A DNA stretch of 64,000 nucleotides from positions 62,001 through 126,000 of the forward strand of contig VZSF01002037.1 in the NCBI GenBank assembly GCA_013398295.1. Reading direction: 5' to 3'. Made by a program: the position numbers and the translations under genes. Source of the stretch: Chionis minor (lineage: Eukaryota > Chordata > Aves > Charadriiformes > Chionididae). Shown in pieces: positions 23,930 through 35,427 of the stretch (its first letter is position 1; every line of letters begins with the position of its first letter). Under the pieces are notes generated by a model, which had not been told where the DNA came from, did no database searches, and worked only from the letters and a program-made list of their open reading frames with translations.

Positions 23930-25242
23930 AAATTGTGATCACTCTTTTCTTCATGGTCATAAGTAGAAGGATTAAATCAGAGTCCTTAATATCAGATGTA
24001 GGTTGGACATCAGAAAATTTGGTACTGTGCTGAAACAAAGCCAGGCTAGATAAGTCTGTTGATTGCTCCACTGGCATTACGAGCATTGCAATACCTGGCC
24101 CACCATAGAGAAGGGCAAGCGCAGCTCCTCCAGCTTTTGGTGCCCATCACCATCTCCCATGGAGGGCCAGATCCTACCCACCGTGCAATAAGCACGGAGG
24201 GGAGAAAGGCAGATGAGTGTCTCCTTTCCCACCGAGCAAAGAAAGGGGAGGGCAGATGATCTGCAAGCTGATGGCCACCTCCAGTCTCCATGATCTATTA
24301 CACCCCATTATTTTAATTCCCTGAAACCGCCTGCCCTCGCTAACCAGGGCTGCTCCTTTTTCAATCCAATCTCCTCAACTTCAGTCTAAGTAAATCTCTG
24401 CCAGGCACAAACAACAAAAGCAAAACCTTTTCCCTAAATGAAATTTGCTAATTAAAGCCGTATTTCTCTGCAGCACAAGGATAGAAAGAGCAGGAATCAT
24501 GGCGGCATGTGTTCCTGCCCAGCATTTCTCCACAGCCCAATGCTAGAAGAGGATACAGTGCAGAAGAGACAGCGTTTCTGTTGTCGATTCCCACACAAAT
24601 AAAAGGAGCACTGCACAGAAATGCAGGTCCCAAACACTTCATTACTCTGGAATGCCGCTCTCCTACAGGTTAATGAACTCATTAAATCGAAAGTGATTAA
24701 AGAGTGTGTTGACACAAATTTCATAATTTTAGCTACCAATTTTCAAACTGCCATTTGCATGAGCAAAATAACTTCTGGCTTACTTATGTCCACCAAAAAA
24801 AATAAATGCAGAAGTTCCATTTTTACCCTGGCTGTTTAGGTGTCCTAAACACCAGCAATCCTGCCATTAAAAAAGGGAGAACAGGCTTGGAAAAAGGCAG
24901 GACATGCCCTCGCAGGGGGGTGTTGTTCACTGCCTCGACTGCAGAAGAGCAGCCAACAGGAGCAAAGACACATCCCCACCACACAACCGAGAGACACCAA
25001 GCACAACGAAGAGCAGTACCGAACAACGGCCTCAGTCTTGGAAGAGGCTGCATGGGAAAGGGAATAAAAAACTTGCTTCCGTCCACAGATATCTCCTGTT
25101 TCCACTGTAAAAGTTGAGAGACAGAAAAATGGTGGGCAAGAGGAGGTGAAGCAATGAGACCATGCCACGCAGCAGAAGGAGAAATGCTTCAGCATTGTCT
25201 CACCACTCCTGTACCTTTTGGCAGAGGAAAGCGTTGAGAACT
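23930..25242. other. Intron sequence without recognised gene or repeat
   Basis: No exon or transposon recognised. The stretch 24670-24785 contains several ATTAA/TAAT motifs and an octamer ATTTGCAT (24753-24760), noted as a possible regulatory element. Confidence 0.5.
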
Positions 25243-25708
25243 AGGACTTTAACGATCACCTAAGTCCCAAACCCCCTGCCCTGGGCAGGGAAACTCACAC
25301 TAGACCAGGTTGCTCCAAGCCCCGTCCAACCTGGCCTTCAACCCCTCCAGGGATGGGGCAGCCACAGCTTCTCTGGGCCACCAATTTCTTCCTGAGATCT
25401 CATCTAAATCTCCTCTCTTCCAGTTTGAAGCCATCGCCCCTCATTCTATGGCTCCACTCCCTGATCCAGAGTCCCTCCCCAGCTCTCCTGGAGCCCCTTT
25501 AGGGACTGGAAGGGCTCTAAGGTCTCCCCGTAGCCTTCTCTTCTCCAAGCTGAACCCCCCCAGCTCTCCCAGCCTGTCCTCCCAGCAGAGGGGCTCCAGC
25601 CCTTGGATCATCTCCATGGCCTCCTCTGCCCCCACTCCAACAAGTCCGTGTCCTTCTGCTGTTGGTGGCCCCAGAGCTGGAGGCAGCACTGCAGGTGGGG
25701 TCTCAGAA
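25243..25708 (-). mobile_element. CR1 LINE 3' fragment, shortened-motif group
   Basis: Reverse orientation, starting actttaacgatcacctaagt and passing ccctgccctgggcaggg, agggatggggcagccacagc and ctcccagcctgtcctccca to cactgcaggtggggtctcag. The extreme 3' octamer tail is missing. On the minus strand a disabled ORF2 C-terminus can be followed ([19 protein letters not shown]). In sense with DCC. Confidence 0.92.
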
Positions 25709-26839
25709 GATAGCACTAAGCAACTGGAGAGGTAAAACAGGGTGCGATGGGGCATCCTGGGTACAGGAAAAGACGCTCAGGAGAGGCCATTAAATGCACT
25801 GGCACAAGCTCACTGAACACCCTTTACTCTGCAAAAAGTGGAAAATAAGCACATGAAATAAGAAGGTCATCTCCAAGCATCTGCTCCACAGCACGGGGTC
25901 TCTGCTTGGTCCTCACAGGGGAGGAGAGGAGAACGCAGAGCGGAGCCTTGATGGTGATGAATCCAGAAGCACCTTTGCTGTGGTGACAGAATGGAGCTGG
26001 CGCCTCCCAGCCTGCCCGCCCACCGCCTCGGGGGTCCCAGAGGGCTTGTGGCATGAACGCAGATGAACAGATAGCTTTTTCTTTGTTAAACATAGAGCTA
26101 ATTATTCCTCCTCCTGACAGAAAGCGTACCCAAGAGCAACGCGCATGGATAGACATCGAGAGGTGCGACTGGAACGGTCCTCGGGAGCCTGCTGCTCCCA
26201 AATCCCTCACTACAGTCATTTTGCAGTCAACAACAACAATAAAATTAAAAGCTGATGAAAGTGCTTCTGCTAATTATTTGTGTTGGTGTTCGGGCACTTG
26301 ACTGTACGGCGGAATATCAGCAGAGACATGTATCTTCAGACATGGCCTACTTCTTCACTCACTACTTTAAACCTGGTGGAACGCTACGGTGGAATTATTC
26401 CCAGTTCACACTGGCAGGGGGAGCAGAGAGGGGAGTGGGTCAGTCTGTTCCATGGGAAGGTATAGTGCCAGAAAGGTTGATTTTCTGTGGAAAAAACCCC
26501 AACCAAGCAAACTCCCCTTTCCCAGGAAAACAAATGAAGAGCAGGGAAGGCTGTAAAGAGAGTTGGAGAATAAGAAATGAGTGAAAGCCAGAATTGGGTG
26601 TTAATTGAACACCGTAGGGGCTGTCACAAACAAGCTTCTCCCTGCCCTCATCTAATAAGGAACCCCCCGAGTCACTGGATTCTTAGCACATTTGAAGAGA
26701 CTTTACTTCTAATAAATTTTTAGAGAAAAATAAAATACTTGTTTAAGTAACTGTAGTATTTTTTGTTACCTTTAAAATATTTAAGTAGTATGTTTGAAGT
26801 GAAGGTTAAGCAAAACATCTCATTAGTTGTATTGTATCT
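25709..26839. other. Intron sequence without recognised gene or repeat
   Basis: Mixed composition; nothing recognised. Confidence 0.5.
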
Positions 26840-27340
26840 AGAATCATAGAATAGTTTGGGTTGGAAGGGACCTTAAAGATCATGGGGTTCCAACCCCTCT
26901 ACCCTCGGCAGGGACACCTTCCACCAGACCAGGTTGCTCCAAGCCCCGTCCAACCTGGCCTTGAACCTCCAGGGATGGGGCAGCCATGGTTTCTCTGGGC
27001 AACCCCAGCCAGGGGCTCACCACCCTCACAGGCAACAATTTCTTCCCCAGATCTCATCTAAATCTCACCTCTTTCAGTGTAAAAGTGTCACCTGTCATCT
27101 TATGGCTCCACTCCCTGATCCCGAGTCCCTTCCCAGCTTTCCTGGAGCCCCTTTCAGACCCTAGCAGGGACTGGAAGGTCTCCCCAGAGCCTGCTCTTCT
27201 CCAGGCTGAACCCCCCCAGCTCTCCCAGCCTGTCCTCCCAGCAGAGGGGCTCCAGCCCTCCCAGCATCTCCGGGGCCTCCTCTGGACCTGCTCCAATAGG
27301 TCCACGTCCTTCTTCTGTTGGGATCCCAGAGCTGCACACA
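26840..27340 (-). mobile_element. CR1 LINE 3' fragment, shortened-motif group
   Basis: Reverse orientation with an intact 3' end (agaatcatagaatagtttgg, gttggaagggaccttaaaga) running to gttgggatcccagagctgca. It shares the 'cctccagggatggggcagcc' wording with the copies at 25.2 and 38.5 kb. The ORF2 C-terminus is broken by stops. In sense with DCC. Confidence 0.94.
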
Positions 27341-30300
27341 GTAATATCTAGTATCTTGACTATACTACACCAAAATAATAACCAGTATAATGCTCAGCCT
27401 TCTCTACTTCTCAACATTTGGGCCCACTTTTTACCTAATTCTTCACACAATAGGCTTTGCTGACTGGCTCCAAATACTCCAAGGCTTCTTTATTCCTTCT
27501 ACCTTTTCAGAATGAAGAATTTGAAATTTTCAGTGATGGGACAGAAGCTGGCTGCCTTGTTTCTCTTGGCAGTAGAAGGCAGTAGATACACAAAACGAAA
27601 AGCTGCTAATTCTCTTCAAAACCACTTGGTGCTTGGTGGTAAATGTGATTATGAAGACCAACCAGTCACCAAAGGGACCTTATTCCTGAATATTCACAGG
27701 AGCAGATACTCAAGGTACAGGTGTTCTGATATTCAATGGTCAATTAAGCACTGAAGCAATACAGGGAGCAGTATCTTGCCTTCTTCCGTAAGTTGCAGTT
27801 ACTCCCAAGGAAATAAAACCATCAGCTACAGCTCTTGTGTCCTGCAACATGAGATCCCATCACAGCTTGCCAGGGAAAAGTGGAGCAACCTGCGGCCACT
27901 CTGTACACGAGGCACCTGGAGACACCACTTCAGTTCCACAAGACTCAAGTTGGGACAAACACATGAAGGAATTAAGGACATAACTCAAAACCTGTCGCAC
28001 CCAAGGGGCCACACAGAACAGAAACCTTCCCCATAGCTTTGCATCTGGCATGGTCAAAGCAATGACCACGGGCAACGTTGAAAACCATTTAAAGAAAAAA
28101 AATAACCAGGGATCACGTCAAAAGGACAACTATCTTTCTAGACATGCTGCGCATTTTATTTGAGGGGTTTTTTTTGGTTGCTTATCTCCCTGCATCCCCA
28201 TTTACATCAGGGAAAGTAGGTCCACCATACGGCACAAAAGAGCAGAAAAATATTCAGACCAAAACTGAGTGGGGCATGTAAAGAGTCAAACATTTACCCG
28301 ATTTCCTCATCTTTCCTTTCACACGTCAGATCTGTTTTTTAACTAGAAATGTGCTAATGAGCCTTAATGGCATGACAGAGTACAGGGTTTGTGCATGAGT
28401 GGTGCGTGTGGATCTTCCAAACACAACAAAGGAACATTAAGCAGCGAGAGCGTGGAGCGAGCACTCGGGAATCGTCTGTTCCATTAAGCAAAATAACTAT
28501 TAAGCACTATAGGTCATCAAGTGATGTAAAAAGCAGTACCACCGGCATATATTATGGCACACAGCAAAAGGAAAAGAGGAAAAAAAAAATCTAAATCAGC
28601 TAGTTCTTACACACCGAACTTAATTCCTGACAGAGCCCTAAGTGGTGGTCTACACACCAGAATCCACTGGATGTGTTCATAGAAAATAGAAAAAAATATA
28701 TGGAGAGAGAAAAAACCATCATCCAAAAATTCATAGACATCCACCTATTTTGCTAAATTCACCATCAGGTGATGATACTTAGGTAATCTAAGTTTTCCAG
28801 CTATGTCTGTTACACAGAGTTATTAAGGCTTTTTAAAATTATTATCCTGCCATTTATCAAGAAAATCAATTTTTGGAGCTTCAAGATGAGTTTGGGAGGC
28901 AAGTGGAGTTTTAGTTTTGTTCACTACTTTTTATATGGTTTATGAATTCACATGAAATAGCCTAGAATCACCTGTGATTAGGAATCAAAAAAGGTAGGAA
29001 TAAAAAAAAAATTAAGTCACCATCGGCTGATTTTAGTTGTTATAAATCAAGTTACACCTCACAAATATTTCTGAAAGTCATTTTCTTGCTTTAAAAAAAA
29101 AAAGCAAGCAATCACAGATCCAGGGAATGAGAAATACGGAACACTTTAGACCACGTTTTGTTTACTCTGTTCAATACAGTATTTCCTAAATTTTACTATC
29201 ACGTGTTTCCTGCGTTTATCCCATAGTTTAAAGGCAATACCTCCTTGTGTCACTCTAAATGATTCTGTTTCAGCCTTAGTTCATTAAAATCCAAAAATAC
29301 TGGTAGGAAATAGCATCCAACATTTCATTTCATACTTTCTTAGCCTTTCTGTGCTTAAATAGATCTTTCAGAATTAACAGTGAATTTATAATATTAAAAA
29401 AAATAACAGCACAATTACAAAGCACACCCTGGAATTTTTATTTTTTATTTTCCTAATAAAAGCAACCTGATAAAACACCATGGCACGAGCAGCAGTCTCT
29501 AAGCAGAGGGACATGCTGATGGTGTCAAACACCATCTAAAAACATCTTTTACATCATTTAAAGCTCTCGAAGAAATACATTGCTGCTTGGCTGACAGTTT
29601 TTTGGGAGCATATGGGCTGACTTGCAGCTGAAGGAGACATATGACAAATGTTTTTTGCTTATTCCCTGGTACTTGCTCAACACATACAGTTTAATCCCAG
29701 AATAAACCTGGTTGCAACAGCTATTTGAGAATAGAATTTCCCCTTTTTTTTTTCCTCCCTGGATATGTTTTCAGAAAAACCAAGAAAGTTCCTTCCCCAA
29801 TAAAAGAGAAGCCCAGTGAGACTGCACATAAGGTGCCATCTTCTGTCACTTGCCCTAGAACTGCATTAAACTTTTCCCACCAAACTAGTCCTTCAGGAAG
29901 TCTATGAACAACATTGGCCAACTGACCTTCTCTCCCCACTTTATCAGACAGGAAATATTTTCAACTTCTTCTTAAGTAGGTCTTAACTAGTCTTACTCTT
30001 AAGGTCTTGCCTACAAGCAAGCTTAGACATTGAGTTTCAAACATTGAAGATGTGTGTTCCACTTAAGTTCAGGCGATACTGACCTTCCTCACAGCCCTTC
30101 ATCATCGTTAAGCAGCAGAACGGACTCCACTTTGTCATCTTACCAAAAAGACTCCAGTGACGTAGTGGTTTGTTGTGGTTTTGAGGGGTTTTTTTCCCTC
30201 CTCTCTCCTACCAAATAACCTCCCATTTCAGCCAGGATTAATCAGTGGCAATATACCCATGTAAGGAATGGAGTGCCGAAAGTCCATATGGGTAAAGGGA

Positions 30301-32164
30301 GACAAACATATTGGAGAAAAAAAAACTGATTTCAAGACACTTAAAGGTCCAAATGCCATACTCACAACTTGATGTACTGACACACAGCCCACATCGGCGA
30401 CTGACAGAATGTTCAGGTGAACGATATAGATATACACTGCTCCCACAGTCTCTAGACATTTGCTCCTGGTGATTACCAAAGCCAGGACGCTGGTCTAAAC
30501 AGATCTATGCCCACGGTGTAGCTTATCCGTTGTTTGGTGATGGTTTTGTGGGTTGGTTGTGTTGTTTTGTTTTCTAAGAAAAAAGTTATTATGAGTAGTT
30601 TTCAACATAACTCATTTTTTAATTCTAAACCATTATGACCACACACAAAAATTTCTTAGCACAGAGAGCTGGTCTTCACCCGGGGGCTGGATGCTGAAGT
30701 TTGGGAAGTTCCCTACAAAATAAGCCTGGATTCCACTTTTGATCATCCTCTGAAAGACCAATGTTTCGCACTAACAGTAACAGCAGAACCTTTGAAGGAC
30801 CGATCCTGCGACAGTCTATAAATAGAGATATAAGACAGGATGGTGTGGTTTCTATCTGAAATCCTACCAATTACTAGAAATACCAATAATCAGTAGTCTG
30901 TTAAGTTGGGAGTTTTAATAAGATGCAGGAGAAGGAAGCAGCTCTTATAGTTTCTCTCCAGCGCTCTCATTTCCGTGTCAGCTTGAAATGCTTCTACAGC
31001 TGGAGCACATCGGGGCCGAAAGGACCCTCGACAAGTTCTTCAAAACGGTGTTTTGAACGCTACGCGGCAGGTTTCACGCATAAAAAAAATCTCAATGGAT
31101 TAAAAACAGCTTCCATTTGCTACATTTTCTTTATTGAAAGCACTTTAAGCCACGAAAGTATAAGGGAAAGGGCTTTAAAAGGGCAATATACTTTCAGTAC
31201 CCCTAAGCAGCGCGTTCCACACGGAGCTGACTGTTACCTTACAGCGGTGACTGCTTTATTGACTGTTAATGCTTTTAAAAGTGCGGCGAAACCACGTTCG
31301 GAGGCTTTACTGTGAGAAAGATGTATGCCCCTTACCGCAATACCAGCGGTTTGGCAATTTCCACCTCCAAAGACATAAACAGTGATGTATTCTACATTGC
31401 CAAACAGCACAGTACTTAAAATACTGTGAACAGACCTATAGTTTTGAAGTGACACTACCCAAGATGAGAGTGTAATTCAGTGAATGAATCTCTTCCCGAA
31501 ACCTGCCTGAAATATTAAAGCTCGTGATCCTTCCTTTAAAATCCCGCAAGAACAAAATCTTGCGCAGAAATGGGAGATCGAGCAAAAGGAGGAGACGTGG
31601 TGTTGACGTGAACACCATCTTCCCCACATCAGGACAGTGCAATGCCACATACCATCCTCACCTCCTCCAGATGCCAGCAACAGGCTCTCTGGAAAAGTCA
31701 GATTAAGCAGGAATATCTTGTACATCATACAACGGATCAGATTCAGTTTTCAGGCGTCACAACAGTAAACATAGGTCTATCCTATCCCAATCCCCATGTC
31801 TCCACAGGGAGGCTTTTCTGAACATCGGAAGCTTGTTTGCTTTGCCAAGCAACAATTAACACAACATACTGGAGCGCGAGACCTTCATTTCTCCTCTTGC
31901 CCTCCTTCCTTTACTCTGCCGTGTTTCCATCTGCCAGTGCCTTAAGTCAATGATGTTCTGCCAACACCATGCACTGACTCCCTCAAAAAAAAAAAACCAC
32001 ACAAAAAATTCTGCTCACTCAGGAATACTTGTCCTTCAGAGAGCAAAATACCATTTCTGCTGGAAGAACTTGTTGCCAATTTTAAAGGTCAGGCACCTTA
32101 TATTCCACCTTGTAACCTGAACCATTTTCACACAATTAGAGGGGGAAAAAAATAAAAATAAAAA
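27341..32164. other. Intron sequence without recognised gene or transposon
   Basis: The longest repeat-poor stretch of intron 2 in this window. It is AT-rich, especially 28100-29500. GT-rich low complexity lies at 30522-30582. No RNA gene, exon or transposon could be supported. Confidence 0.55.
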
Positions 32165-32400
32165 TCAGAATCGCCAAGGTCACAAGGCACCTACAGAGAG
32201 CATCCAGTCCAGCCACCCGCAGAAAGCAGGGGCAGCTCCCAGCAGGTTGTGCTGGGTTGTGTCCATCTGGATCTTGACAATCTCCAAGATGGCAACTCCA
32301 CAGCATGCCCGGGCAACCCATTTCCTTATAGGAAAACCACTCATCTTTAAACTAACTTCCAGAATCTCAGCACGCGTTGCCTCTTGTCCTTTTCACTGTT
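32165..32400 (-). mobile_element. Old CR1 LINE 3' end
   Basis: Reads catccagtccagccacccgc, agaaagcaggggcagctccc, agcaggttgtgctgggttgt, aatctccaagatggcaactc, then tgcctcttgtccttttcact. The order and wording follow a reversed, older CR1 3' region (compare 'cagcaggttgctcagggctgtgtcc'). More diverged than other copies. The upstream limit is uncertain. In sense with DCC. Confidence 0.82.
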
Positions 32401-34371
32401 TTTCCAATTAAGAAATCTTTTCTCAGTTCTTCCAGTTTCAGCCAAATTGTTCTTGAACAGAGCAAGTCCTGTCCTCCCACTCCAAACGTCCCACCGTCCC
32501 CGCAGGGATATGAGATCAGGACCTGCCACGCAAAGCATAGTTCTTCCTAGGAAAACCTCAAAATTAGAGCTGGGCACAGCACAACAGGGAACACACACAT
32601 ATGTGCATTCACTTAAAAAGGATAATTGGAGTAATTTTATTAGTTAGAGGTTGCCAACAACCAAGATCAAGGCCAAGTAACAACTCGAACTGGCAAAAAG
32701 CCCTACTTGGCACAGCGCAGCTCTGCAGGCTCCCTCTGAGGGCAGTTTTATTGCATCTGTGGGATTCTCCATCACTTTGGGTGGGAATCATAGCACAGGA
32801 ACACACAACGCTGCTGAGGACGCGAGGTTAAATGACCAGAGATTCAGACAGAAAAGTGGTGGGGAGGAGGTAGGTCAGGAAAGAGCTAAGACTCTTATTG
32901 CCCGTTTTAATCAGGTTTCATAAGAAAACAACTCTTTTCTAGCTGGTAGAGAAGAATCTGGAAGAGGGGAAGTGGAATTTGAAGGACCTTAAGGCTGGAA
33001 AAGGCACCGAGGTGATGAGGGACATTGGAGAGACCAGCTGTGAGCTGCCTGGACCCCCTCCCAGTATAACCAGTGAGAGATTAGAAAGACACAGGATGGC
33101 CAAAAGTTGTCGAGCTCCTGGACTGAACTGGGTTGAACTTCAGTTTTATTTTACATCCCCACGTTGTTCCAAACGTGGCAGGACAAGACGACTAGGTCGT
33201 AGCATGTAGACTGGATGCCTGGAGAACTGGGGAAAAAACATGGCTCTCCAACAGGCAGCGTGAGTGCAGCCCAGGACCACCAAAAACTTTGACACAACCC
33301 ATCTTCTGACTTTTCCTTCAAGCAAACACAAGCTGCTCCTTCACATAACCAACGTGCCTGAACTCAGAGCTCACCGGCGCGCGCTAAAGGCCATAGGTGG
33401 CAATCCTCTCTGCAGCATAAAAGAGTATTTTATCCTCTTTTCCCCACAGTTACCAAGTTAGCCCCCATGGATGGCTGCTCAGCCCTTGTCAAGGGAAGGT
33501 GAGCGTGGCATTCTTTAACAGGTCTATGTTAGAGCCATCAGCAATACGCAGTAGTTCCACCCATGAAAACAGAGCAGAAACAAAAAGCATCCCCTTAGAA
33601 GTGGCAAAATCCTTAAATAATGATCATTACGAAAATTATTCAGGACTCTAGCACACTCTAGTTTGTATCAGTCACCAAGTGATTTTGAGTTTCTTTGTAC
33701 CTTCTATCTGAACGACTCGCAAATTTTTCTTCCCTGATAATTAGACGATTAAGGACGTGCTGCGTCATTCTACAGACCAATGAAGAGGCAGAAAGACCCC
33801 TTTTCAAACTTCAGACAAGCATCTTCCCCAAAAGTATTTGTTAAATCAATGTGAAGCTATAAATGTTCTCAGATGCCTGGTAATAAACTCCTGTTCCTCC
33901 TGCCATATACCTACACAAGTGCTTTAAAGGAAACAAAGAGGCGGCTGAATCCAGGAAGCTGCATAATGAGTTCTATGAAAAAGTTCCTAAACCATAAAAA
34001 TTCGTACATTCAGTGCCCTACAGAAGTTTGGCTTTTTTTCTGCGTGATCTTCAATTCATTGGAAAAGCAGTTAGTTTCCAACTTCAGAGGTTTCGTCTAT
34101 TTTGAAGAGAATAAATATGCAGCAAATAACTTGCAGCAACAAAGAGGTGATTAGACATATTTAAACAAGAATAATACCTTGTCAGAAATAAATTACTGTC
34201 GCAGGAGTGTCATTTCTAGCTTTACTTCTTTTGAAGAGGGGGGGAAAAAAAAAGAAAACCCACAGCACTTGAAGTGCTTTTATGTACATTTTCCACTCTT
34301 TTCTTTAAGAAAAGCACCTCCTCACAAAGAGTATCGCCAGTGATCCAAAAGGGAAGAGTTTTTCTGCCTAC
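32401..34371. other. Intron 2 sequence next to the DCC exon
   Basis: No transposon recognised between 32401 and the exon. The first intronic bases after the donor (in gene orientation) are not unusual. Nothing else supportable. Confidence 0.5.
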
Positions 34372-34692
34372 CTGCTACCATGACCTTTGCTGTCCGACTG
34401 ATGATAGCCCCAACGCCTTCTAGAGATGCTTCACACTGGTAGAGACCTTCATCTGGCTTGTGGTGCCTGGAGTGGACTATGTTTTGGATCAAGAGTGATC
34501 CGTTGGCCAGCTGCTGCCTCCTCTCATCCACCGCCAGGTTTAAGAAGACCGCGTCTTTCTTCCATTTAATAACGGGTGCTCCACCGTCCGATTCCGCTAC
34601 GCAGTTCAACAGCATGTTGCTTCCGCGCATGGTGACAGCATCCGAAGGCTCAGTCAAGAACCTCAACGATGTAAAAGTCTTAAGCTGTGAAC
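34372..34692 (-). CDS. DCC: DCC netrin receptor, internal exon encoding Ig domain 1 (probable exon 2)
   Basis: DCC is a single-pass membrane receptor for netrin-1 that steers commissural and other axons; its ectodomain has four Ig domains and six fibronectin III domains. This exon gives 106 whole codons plus split glycine codons at both ends. Visible Ig features are Cys30 and Cys86 (the disulphide pair), Trp43 in an IKWKKD motif, the D-x-G-x-Y-x-C signature at residues 80-86 (DEGLYQC), and an N-glycosylation sequon NGS at 63-65. The segments [15 protein letters not shown] (13-23) and [10 protein letters not shown] (73-82) match DCC better than its paralogue neogenin. The acceptor reads ttggtctttcag|GTTC and the donor GTAGCAG|GTAGGC. 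Both introns are phase 1, so the exon is symmetric. The first two bases complete a glycine codon begun in exon 1. No stop or frameshift is present. The donor has G rather than A at +4. Neogenin is the only realistic alternative and fits less well. Confidence 0.93.
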
Positions 34693-34997
34693 CTGAAAGA
34701 CCAAAACCATAACAGACAAGGGGTGAATACTGGTGGTACGTGTCTATGGAGGAAGAAACATACTGTATTAGACACAGGAACTCAATATAGGGAACCCCTC
34801 CAGAGGCACCGTAGATATGGCTGGCAGATAGCAGAAGAAATCAGGCTATGATTCTCTGTAAATTAACGCCCACAAAAAAACCCCAACCATAAATTATACT
34901 TTTGACCCATCACTACAAAAATCACTATTTGTAGATAAACGCGTCTTCTATGTGTAAAACACAGATACAAAGCAAAGCTAAAAAATCTGTACCGCTA

Positions 34998-35427
34998 CAT
35001 AGAATCACAGAATGTTAGGGGTTGGAAGGGACCTCTGGAGATCATCTGGTCCAAGCCCCCACCAGAGCAGGTCCACCTACAGCAGCTCACACAGAATGGG
35101 TTCCAGGTGGGTTGGGAATGTCTCCAGAGTTGGAGACTCCATCACCTCTCTGGGCAGCCTCTGCCAGTGCTCTGCCACCCTCCAAGGAAAGAAGTTCCTC
35201 CTCATGTTCAGATGGAACTTCCTATGGTCAGGTTTGTGCCCGTTCCCTCTTGTCCTATCACTGGGCACCACTGACAAAAGCCTGGCCCCCTCCTCCTGGC
35301 ACCCTCCCTTTAGGTATTGATCATCATTGATGAGATGCCCACCTCCGTCTTCTCTTCTCCAGACTAAAAAAGACCCAAATCCCTCAGCTTTTCCTCATAG
35401 GAAAGATGCTCCAGCCCCCTAATCATA
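34998..35427 (-). mobile_element. CR1 LINE 3' fragment, 'ccacctacagcagg' group, close to the DCC exon
   Basis: Reverse orientation from catagaatcacagaatgtta to tgctccagccccctaatcat. The minus strand keeps the CR1 C-terminal wording [20 protein letters not shown]. It lies about 305 bp upstream of the exon's acceptor in gene orientation and in the same transcriptional sense. Confidence 0.95.

Larger units (their letters stand above)
1..34371 (-). other. DCC: DCC intron 2 (5' part, continues beyond window)
   Basis: This follows the exon in gene orientation, starting with donor GTAGGC at 34371-34366. No segment resembling the second Ig domain of DCC was found in any frame, so exon 3 lies beyond position 1. 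The interval carries most of the CR1 copies, one LTR and the assembly gap. Confidence 0.88.
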
